A program made the translations under genes and the position numbers. Below are positions 1 to 5,958 of a stretch of 31,192 nt of DNA, piece by piece. Every line of letters starts with the position of its first letter. Position 1 is the stretch's first letter. The notes below the pieces were generated by a model, which was not told the DNA's origin, did no database searches, and was given only the letters and a program-made list of their open reading frames with translations. Origin of the DNA: Pelotomaculum sp. UBA4789 (lineage in GTDB: Bacteria > Bacillota > Desulfotomaculia > Desulfotomaculales > Pelotomaculaceae); contig DHGV01000062.1 of NCBI GenBank assembly GCA_002402945.1, forward strand, positions 1 to 31,192, in the 5' to 3' direction.

Positions 1-61
1 TGCACTAATTCGGTCAAGTCAGGAGAAAACGACGCATCCCTTAATAACACTCTTGTTAAAA

Positions 62-151
62 GGAGCCATCCTAAAGGGTGGCTCCCACCATCAACTCGAT
101 GGCTCTACATAACGGAACGTGTGGCTCCATTTTAGGAGATTAGGTGGCTCC
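62..151 (+). repeat. ~22-bp iterated sites at left transposon end
   Basis: The octamer GTGGCTCC (or one-base variants) starts at 78, 99, 121 and 144, a spacing of 21, 22 and 23 bp, which is two helical turns. Two units also carry ACGGAA about 14 bases further on. The first unit pairs with GGAGCCATCC at 62-71 to make a 10-bp hairpin with a 4-nt loop. Regular ~22-bp repeats at an end are characteristic of TnsB/MuA/TniA binding sites. That these are binding sites is an inference from spacing and from the similar motif at the right end. Confidence 0.55.
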
Positions 152-751
152 GCCATCACGGAATATTCAACTGGAAAAGTTGAACGTTGGAATCGAGTGG
201 TGGATTCATTTTTAGCAGAGGCTCGATTAGAGAAACCGCTAACATTGGATCACCTCAATAAATTGTTTTGGGTGTGGTTGGATGAATGCTACCAAAACAA
301 ACCTCATTCCGCCCTGGGGAAGGATATCAGTCCGGCTGCCGCTTACAACGGCATCCAGAAACCGCTCCGGTTTCTGGATGCCAAAACCATCGCCGATGCC
401 TTTCTGCATACTGAGGAGCGCAAGGTTGACAAGGCAGGATGCATCAGCTTTATGAACAAGAAGTACGAGGCGGGGCTTCCCTTTATCGGGTGCACCGTAA
501 GTGTCGTTTATGATCCTGCCGACATTTCCACGCTCACCTTGGAATACGAGGGGCACGCCCCTTGGAATGTCAGCCAACTGGTTATCGGCGAACGAACAGG
601 TACCCGGCCCAAGTTGCCGCCTCATATGCAACCTCACCCGGCTGTGGATTCAAGACTTTTGCAAGCGGCAACCAAGCAGAACCAAACACGTAAAGAACGA
701 CAGACCCCGGTCGTCTCCTATCGGCGAAAGGACGGTAAGTCCCATGTTTGA
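119..751 (+). pseudogene. DDE transposase, C-terminal remnant (TniA/IS481-like)
   Basis: The readable protein has the C-terminal part of a retroviral-integrase-type transposase: the segment with GKVERWNRVVDSFL holds the final catalytic Glu context (K-x-E-R), followed by the H-S-A-L-G region and a Mu-type beta-barrel C-terminus. A full enzyme of this class has about 400-480 residues, so the N-terminal DNA-binding domain and the first two catalytic Asp residues are absent. Homology seems to begin only near base 165. The codons before that lie in the repeat array of the transposon end, so the GTG at 119 is probably not a real start. The simplest reading is an internal deletion joining the left end to the 3' part of the gene. 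Loss of function is likely. Confidence 0.7.
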
Positions 752-1544
752 ATCCTTTTATGGATTGTCGGCCTCACCGTTTTCTCGAGACATTCCAACG
801 GAGCAACTCTTCATATCCTCCATGCTGGAGGAGACGCTTGGGCGTATGGAATATGCAGCGCGGCGGCAGTTGTTCATGGTGGTAACCGGAGATTGCGGAA
901 CTGGAAAGACCACCACCATCCGCAGGTTCAAAGACACGCTGGATCCTGGGCGCTTCAAACTGCTCTATCTCGCGGATTCCAAACTGACGCCCCGGCACTT
1001 CTACAAGGGGTTGCTGAATCAGTTGGGGGTTGAATCCAAGTTTTATCGGGGTGACGCTAAACAACAGTTGCATCGGGAAGTCGAACTGATGCGGGGCATC
1101 CATCACCTGCAACCGATTGTCGTCGTGGACGAAGCTCATTTGCTGGATCGCGAGATGCTGGAGGAGGTCCGTTTCTTACTGAACTTTCGGATGGACGCTA
1201 TGAGCCCCATGGCTCTAATCCTTGTCGGTCAGAGCGAGTTGTGGGAAAAATTCCAACTCCAGGCCTATGCCGCCATCCGACAACGCATTGACCTACAATG
1301 CAAACTTGCACACTTCGACCGATCGCAGGTTGGGGATTATGTGAAACAGCATTTGATTTACGCCGGCGCTGAACGGGATATTTTTTCGGATGGCGCGCTG
1401 GATGAGATTTTTCTCTTCTCCAGCGGGGCAGCCCGGATGGTCAACAAGCTCTGCACCCATTGCCTGTTGTATGGCGCGCAGAATGGGCGTCGGATCATTG
1501 ATGATCACATGGTGAAACTGGTGATCCAAGGGGAAGTGGCATAA
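744..1544 (+). CDS. TniB/ExeA-like transposition AAA ATPase
   Basis: This 266-residue ATPase would act as the target-selection partner of the upstream transposase, like TniB, TnsC or the 271-residue protein of Tn552. Visible motifs are a Walker A loop GDCGTGKT at about residues 49-56, a Walker B segment VVVDEAHLL near 130, and an arginine-rich sensor region (AAIRQRIDLQCKL). The N-terminal FYGLSASPF sequence is typical of the ExeA-type family. I chose the ATG at 744, which overlaps the transposase stop (translational coupling), because an upstream in-frame start at 501 would extend through the transposase gene. The gene appears intact, although its transposase partner is truncated. Confidence 0.85.
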   Translation: MFESFYGLSASPFSRDIPTEQLFISSMLEETLGRMEYAARRQLFMVVTGDCGTGKTTTIRRFKDTLDPGRFKLLYLADSKLTPRHFYKGLLNQLGVESKFYRGDAKQQLHREVELMRGIHHLQPIVVVDEAHLLDREMLEEVRFLLNFRMDAMSPMALILVGQSELWEKFQLQAYAAIRQRIDLQCKLAHFDRSQVGDYVKQHLIYAGAERDIFSDGALDEIFLFSSGAARMVNKLCTHCLLYGAQNGRRIIDDHMVKLVIQGEVA

Positions 1545-2022
1545 CAAGATTCAACTGCTCCCATCACTGAAGAAAAAGTGGACGTGAAGACTGGGAAGGA
1601 ATCGTTACCAGCATCAGTCTTATGGAAGCCATTATGAAATTTTTATCGAAAGCCGATCCAGTATACGGGTGTCGCTGGGCACAGGCGCCTCCGGTTTATT
1701 TGCCTGTATACCGGATCATCAGGCGGGTTGTTGGCTCAGCGGTTTGGAGGATGTGGGTTACAATGGCGAAAAACTTTCTGCCGCCAAAAAAAATGTAGTC
1801 GATGAAATCACTGTGGCCCATGCCTTCCAGGCAATCTCCTATATCATCTGCCCGTTATGATTAACAAGGGGATGAGTGAATTCGCCATTAGCGAACTGCG
1901 AATCCCCTTTATCTCACCATTGCGTGGCTCCCAAGTGTCTTGTCATAGTTAAGCGCTTTCAGGATATTTATGGCCACTTGTTCCGTCAGTTTGTGGCATT
2001 ATATTCCGTCAATTGGCAGTCA
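1545..2022. other. Non-coding right part of the transposon
   Basis: I see no recognisable gene here. Short open frames (about 54-63 codons near 1634-1860) have no family I know and no strong ribosome binding site. The stretch holds an imperfect inverted repeat with 15-base arms at 1655-1669 and 1703-1717 (13 of 15 positions match) and one isolated GTGGCTCC at 1924-1931. It leads into the repeated right-end sites. It may be the remains of a third transposon gene or a spacer. Confidence 0.4.
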
Positions 2023-2038
2023 TTATGGGGCGTCAACA
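1971..2038 (-). repeat. Right-end iterated transposase sites
   Basis: Read on the minus strand from the border inward, the sequence starts TGTTGACGCC. It then has three units beginning TGCC or TGGCC at 2018, 1998 and 1976 (spacing 20 and 22 bp), the first two containing TGACGGAA. The same TGGC...ACGGAA pattern occurs on the plus strand at the left end, so the ends are inverted relative to each other. The function as transposase binding sites is inferred from this geometry. Confidence 0.55.
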
Positions 2039-2634
2039 ACAGTAAGGACAAGAGATTTGCTTTCATAGCAGTTCGATACAAACGAGAAAAACAGATTAGC
2101 TTCGGTTTTCGAGACCGGCATAAAACCGATTTCGTCCAGAATTACGAGTGAGGCTCGATTGATACTGGTCATACGGCGTTTGCTGGCGGCGGAGATTTCC
2201 GCTGTTTTGAGTAATCGTATTAGAGTCTCCAGTGTAACAAAGGCCACATGATAACCGGCTTCCGCAGCAGAAACGCCCAAGGCAGTAGCGAGATGGGTCT
2301 TGCCGACACCGGGCGCACCGAGAAACATGACATTAAATGCTTGCTCAAGCCACAGGAAATCGCAAAGGCGCTTCATCTGTTCGGCGGTAACGCCGCTTTG
2401 AAGAGTAAAGTCATATTCATCAAATGTTTTCACGCGGGGAAATCTTGCCTTGGCAATTCGTGCGGCTGCGGCCTGTTCTCGCTTATGGTCCTGCTGCATT
2501 TCAAGAAACCGTGTGATGATTTCCATTGGAGACAGATTGTCCGGCAAGCCTTGAAGAAAATCTGCCGGCTTCACGGCATCCAGCCTGAGAGCTTTACACA
2601 TAGAATCGAGTTCGGAGATAGAGGGGTTCATCAT
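2023..2634 (-). pseudogene. istB: IstB-type IS21 helper ATPase, 3'-truncated
   Basis: The product is the AAA+ helper ATPase of IS21 transposition. Walker A (GAPGVGKTH) lies near residues 107-115 and Walker B (LVILDEIGF) near 167-175. The region FVSNCYESKSLVLT matches the part of IstB just before the usual TSN motif. Family members have about 245-260 residues. Here the conserved sequence stops at about 2039 and the last few codons, VVDAP, are read from the end of the neighbouring transposon. The sensor-2 and C-terminal part is lost, so it is probably non-functional. The ATG at 2634 overlaps the istA stop. Confidence 0.85.
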
Positions 2635-4151
2635 CTTACCTCCATTGCCGCTTCCGTGTAAACCGAGAGCGGCCTAACCTGCACACTAATATGGTATTTT
2701 TCATCGTTAACAGGCAATCGATTATCCGTTGGCGATGGCGTTCTCTCGAACAGGGCAGCCGAGGCATTGGCCAAATCCGAGGCGTTCCACAGCTCTTGTT
2801 CCGTACAGAAAGTTATGGCCTTCAGCGTAGTCTCCCGCCCATAGCTTTCACATGTCTTAACTGCCAGAGCTAACTGCTCTTTCACATAACGCGGTTTCGC
2901 AATACATAGGGCGGTAAGATATTCCCTGAACTCCTCGCCAAGCAGAGATACCGTTTTTTCAAGGCGCTCCTGAATCTTCTTGTCCCTTTCATGGCGATGC
3001 GAATCGGACTTTATGAGCTTACCTTTTTCGTGACACAAAGGGTGCTCCGCCAGTAGATCGCTGGTTTCGGTATATATTTTCAACCGCTCGTCCACTATTT
3101 CCACGTTTACGGTTTTGTGAGCGTTAAAGGTGTCTAACGGAAGAGAATACCGGTTTGAACGGAACAAAATCGTGTTGTCCTTCCGGACGGTGCGGGACAG
3201 GATTTCATCTCTTTTCTGAGGCGGAGTCCCAAACAAAGGCAGCAGGTATTTCTGTTCTTCGGCGAACAGCTCACAGGGCCTGCGTTTTGTAGTCCCGTGT
3301 ATATGACCGTTCCCGGTGCGCTCCAGCCACTCTTCAAAAGATTGATTCCATATATCCAAATTCATAAACGGACGGTTTTCCATAAAGTTGCCCTTTATGA
3401 ACCGAACAACAGCTTCAATCTTTCCTTTCGTTTCGGGATCCGATTTCCGGCACACCAATGTTTGAATGTGTGTTTCCTGCAGAAAGGCAGCGAATGCGTG
3501 GGTATGTATGATGTCGCCATTGTTTTCGCTAACAACAAGTATGCTGTCCTGGTCATAAACAAGCTGACGCGGCAGCCCTCCCATATACTCAAAGCAGCCG
3601 TAAAGCGCATGCACCAGGTTTTCTGATGTGAAAGGTTTATCCTGAAATATGCCCCATTTATACCGGGAGCAGCTCAGAGAAAACGCCGCGACGTATAGCT
3701 TTATGTATCTGCTGCCGTATGCGCTGCGTACAGTTTTTACACCGAAATCCATCTGCAGCTGAAAGCCCATGGGCAATTCATCCACCGCCTCGTATTCACG
3801 CCGCGGCGCTTACGCTTTTGTTATGCCGTGTTTTTCGCGCAGCCCTGCCACGAAGCGTCTTACCGTTCGGTCTGCGGCGTCAATTTTATATTTCTCACAC
3901 AGCCAATCCCCGACCTGAGCTGCCGACATGCTGGGGTAGCTTTCAAGCCAGTGTAAAACCGGCGGTTCATAGGCTGCCAGCGCAGACAGCTTATTTACAG
4001 AGGTAAGTGTGTGCGCGTATTCATCCGGGGGCATGTCCCAATATTTCCTTGCGGTATTTCGGCTCACACGCAGCATGTGTGATACCTGCCGGATGCTGAA
4101 GCCCTTTTCTTTTAGTACCTGTATTTCACTATACATTTGCCATCCCTTCAT
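2631..4151 (-). pseudogene. istA: IstA-type IS21 transposase interrupted by an in-frame stop
   Basis: The N-terminal 113 codons (4151-3813) encode the helix-turn-helix part (KGFSIRQVSHMLRVSRNTARKY). A TAA at 3812-3810 stops it. The frame then continues without shift as APRREYEAVDELPMG and runs through a complete DDE domain: first Asp in LQMDFGV, second in VYDQDS, Glu in KGKIEAVVRF. Together the two pieces make about 506 codons, normal for IstA. So the lesion is a single nonsense codon at the hinge between the DNA-binding and catalytic domains, not a frameshift. A GTG at 3785 could restart translation of the catalytic part. Its role, when intact, is cut-and-paste transposition with IstB. Confidence 0.88.
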
Positions 4152-4225
4152 TTCTGCTCACACCTCCCGCATCTATTTTAACATGCGTTCGGTTATGGCT
4201 GCTTTTCTCGTGGTGGCTCAATTCG

Positions 4226-4266
4226 TGGCCAAAACTGGTTCACTTCGTTTGGCCATTTTCGGATCA
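4226..4266 (-). repeat. IS21 terminal end with two TGGCCA sites
   Basis: TGGCCA occurs at 4250-4255 and 4226-4231 just inside the TGATCC terminus. IS21 elements carry several such repeated transposase sites near their ends. The partner end is not present in the window, so the inverted match cannot be tested here. Confidence 0.5.
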
Positions 4267-4689
4267 CTTTATTTTACCGCTTACAGCATTATCTATTGCT
4301 TTTTTAATATTATCAAAAGTAAAAGATAATGCCCAAATTACACCAACATTAAGTATTGCATTAGGCGAAGTGTATGCTTTGTCAATTTTTACGGCAACTA
4401 ATTTCTTTTTTAGATCAATAGCTTTGTTTATTTCCCAATCAACCCAACCACTTTTATAAGTCTTTTTACCAATAATACATAAAAAATAAGTAGATTGATT
4501 AATTCTTGCAGATATGACCCTTTTAATGGCGGCTGTATCGGAGCTATTTACTGAAACATCCACAGACGAATCGTAAAAGCTAAAATCAAAATCAGAATTT
4601 GCATCCCATGCCAATAGCAAATTCTTATAGCCCTTATCGTTTTCGTAATCGTAGCTAATAAAAATTTTTTTCTTTGTCAAAATATTCAC
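4264..4689 (-). CDS. TIR-like DUF1863 (ThsB-type) protein
   Basis: This 141-residue protein has the TIR-like fold pattern of DUF1863, the family of the Thoeris sensor ThsB. The first strand is KIFISYDYEND (residues 8-18), there is a conserved FYDSS segment (38-42), and SGWVDWEI (80-87) carries Glu86 where TIR NADases have their catalytic Glu. It then has a final FTFDNIKKAI helix. Related TIR proteins make NAD-derived signal nucleotides after phage infection; that activity here is inferred. A GTG at 4689 or, with better spacing from AGGGG, a TTG at 4680 may be the start. The gene follows the DRHyd-TPR gene by 12 nt and so belongs to the operon. Its TGA stop coincides with the terminal TGATCC of the IS21 element, so the native C-terminus may have been slightly longer. 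There is no ThsA-type effector next to it. The composition is AT-rich. Confidence 0.82.
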   Translation of the reverse strand: MNILTKKKIFISYDYENDKGYKNLLLAWDANSDFDFSFYDSSVDVSVNSSDTAAIKRVISARINQSTYFLCIIGKKTYKSGWVDWEINKAIDLKKKLVAVKIDKAYTSPNAILNVGVIWALSFTFDNIKKAIDNAVSGKIK

Positions 4690-4701
4690 CCCTACATAAA
4701 A

Positions 4702-5928
4702 TTATTTAAGTGGACTTTTTGCGAGATATTCTTTTAGTTTATCAATTTGTTTTATTGTACTCTCACGCTCCCATCCTGCTTTTATTAACGATTCGGATAT
4801 TGTTTTTGCCCCCTCGTATCTAGGATTACCTAATGCAAATAAGGCCTCTTCAAGTGTAGCAGCAATCCAATATTGGTCACTGCGGTTTTCAAAATCTGTT
4901 TTCATTAAGTTATCACAAATATCTACTACTTTTGCTCTAACCCTATTTGCTAAAACATAATCAGCTATTGATTCATAACCTGACTGTAAGCTTCCTCGGA
5001 TATTAAGGAGGAATGCCAAATTTATTCCATTATAATAATCATTTTTAATATAAAAACCTTTCTCGTAATAATAAATTGACTTATCGAGAGAATCTATTAT
5101 ATTTTCTTCCTCCCATAATCTTTTATATATCGCACCGCTTAATCCAAGAGTTTCTGGATCAGTTGAACTGTCAGGATCTAGGGGCTTCAATATCTTAATT
5201 GCTTCTCTAAGTGCAACAACATGATTCGGATGTTTGTTTTTGTATGTTGATAGAGCTAATTTCTGGATTATATATTCACTATTATTGTCAATATCATAAG
5301 CTTCTTTGTATAAAGCAATTGCCGTATCAAAATTATTTCCATTCATAGCATTTGTTGCAGCTTCTATGATAGTGCTTAGAGTATCCTTTCTTGATAATTT
5401 TAATGGATCCGCATCGCACTTATAAACCGGAGGTTTTAATCCTGATAGGTAAGTATATACTGGGCTATCTATTTCTGGTTTAGATAAAATATATTCGATA
5501 GAATCTATTAACTCTTTACGGAATCTCATCGTTTCATCGTAACCGATATCCTTACCCAGATGTTCATACTGTCTTATTACTGTATGGTCAACGTCAAAAG
5601 GTTTCTTTAATTTATTTTCTGATATAGCTATAGTTGTATATGGACGTAAAGCATGCCTTACTCCCAATTCGTAAAATGCATTAGAGTTATTGGTAGAAAG
5701 GTCTGCTATAACAACATCCGCATTGATAAGACTATTAAACATAGGAACATCAATAATACCTGAATGACGTATTTCATCCGCTCGTTTACATTCCAAGCCA
5801 ACTGCCTCTGCTGCCGGTTTAATTATATTCTTGTATGTTTTATCTAAATCTAATAACCTACCAGTTGCATAATCCGTTTTTACGCCATAACCCATTATTG
5901 CAAAACAGGTACCTGTTTTTTTTATCAT
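4702..5928 (-). CDS. Deoxyribosyltransferase-like (DRHyd) domain + TPR/DUF4071 protein
   Basis: The N-terminal ~150 residues form a Rossmann-like domain related to nucleoside 2-deoxyribosyltransferases. It opens with TCFAIMGYG (residues 7-15), and the strand ADVVIADLS is followed by NNSNAFYELGVRHAL. Glu87 in FYELG is in the position of the family's catalytic nucleophile. Residues ~180-400 are tetratricopeptide-like helical repeats resembling DUF4071/MAP3K TRAF-binding proteins (for example FDTAIALYKEAYDIDNNSEY). The start ATG has a GGAGG nine bases upstream. The gene lies 30 nt after the helicase and 12 nt before the TIR gene, so it is translated as part of the operon. It is clearly more AT-rich than the methylase and ATPase genes. 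A role as nucleotide-signal receptor or as a base-releasing enzyme is inferred from domain and context only. Confidence 0.78.
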   Translation of the reverse strand: MIKKTGTCFAIMGYGVKTDYATGRLLDLDKTYKNIIKPAAEAVGLECKRADEIRHSGIIDVPMFNSLINADVVIADLSTNNSNAFYELGVRHALRPYTTIAISENKLKKPFDVDHTVIRQYEHLGKDIGYDETMRFRKELIDSIEYILSKPEIDSPVYTYLSGLKPPVYKCDADPLKLSRKDTLSTIIEAATNAMNGNNFDTAIALYKEAYDIDNNSEYIIQKLALSTYKNKHPNHVVALREAIKILKPLDPDSSTDPETLGLSGAIYKRLWEEENIIDSLDKSIYYYEKGFYIKNDYYNGINLAFLLNIRGSLQSGYESIADYVLANRVRAKVVDICDNLMKTDFENRSDQYWIAATLEEALFALGNPRYEGAKTISESLIKAGWERESTIKQIDKLKEYLAKSPLK

Positions 5929-5958
5929 ATCTAACTACCTCCTCTTATTGGGGCTACA

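Larger units (their letters stand above)
54..2038 (+). mobile_element. Tn552/Tn7-like (TniA/TniB-type) transposon remnant
   Basis: The element carries the C-terminal end of a DDE transposase followed, with an 8-nt overlap, by an ExeA/TniB-like AAA ATPase. This is the two-gene layout of Tn552, Tn5053 and Tn7-type transposons. The right border is placed at 2038 because istB homology stops there and the sequence read inward on the minus strand begins TGTTGACGCC, a TGT end typical of this class. Repeats of a TGGC...ACGGAA motif spaced about 20-23 bp occur at both ends in inverted orientation, as expected for transposase binding sites. The left border at 54 (TGTTAAAA) is a guess. I found no matching target duplication (bases 49-53 versus 2039-2043). 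The N-terminal two thirds of the transposase is missing, so the copy is probably not autonomous. Confidence 0.6.
2039..4266 (-). mobile_element. IS21-family insertion sequence, truncated at its istB end
   Basis: The element has the istA-istB gene pair in the standard order with the 4-nt ATGA overlap between them, the hallmark of IS21. The istA-side end is taken as the TGATCC at 4266-4261 (TG...CA type terminus), followed inward by two TGGCCA sites 24 bp apart. The opposite end is missing: istB breaks at about 2039, where the Tn552/Tn7-like transposon begins. With istA also carrying a stop codon, the copy is dead. It lies directly at the 3' end of the defence operon. Confidence 0.85.

Noticed and set aside
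62..85. GC-rich hairpin as an intrinsic terminator
   Set aside because: No T-run follows on either strand, and the arms are part of the repeated transposon-end sites.
62..151. CRISPR array for the regularly spaced GTGGCTCC repeats
   Set aside because: Repeats are only 8 bases with 13-15 base gaps, are degenerate, and resemble the transposon's other end; no cas genes are nearby.
501..743. Upstream extension of the TniB/ExeA-like ATPase to a start at 501
   Set aside because: It would lie within the transposase gene in another frame; family members begin at the FYGLS block, matching the ATG at 744.
1634..1860. Short frames of 54-63 codons after the transposon ATPase gene
   Set aside because: Overlapping frames without a ribosome binding site or recognisable motif; kept only as part of the non-coding stretch.
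4264..5928. Classic Thoeris system
   Set aside because: A ThsB-like TIR is present but there is no ThsA with SIR2/SLOG or another known Thoeris effector; the neighbour is a DRHyd-TPR protein instead.
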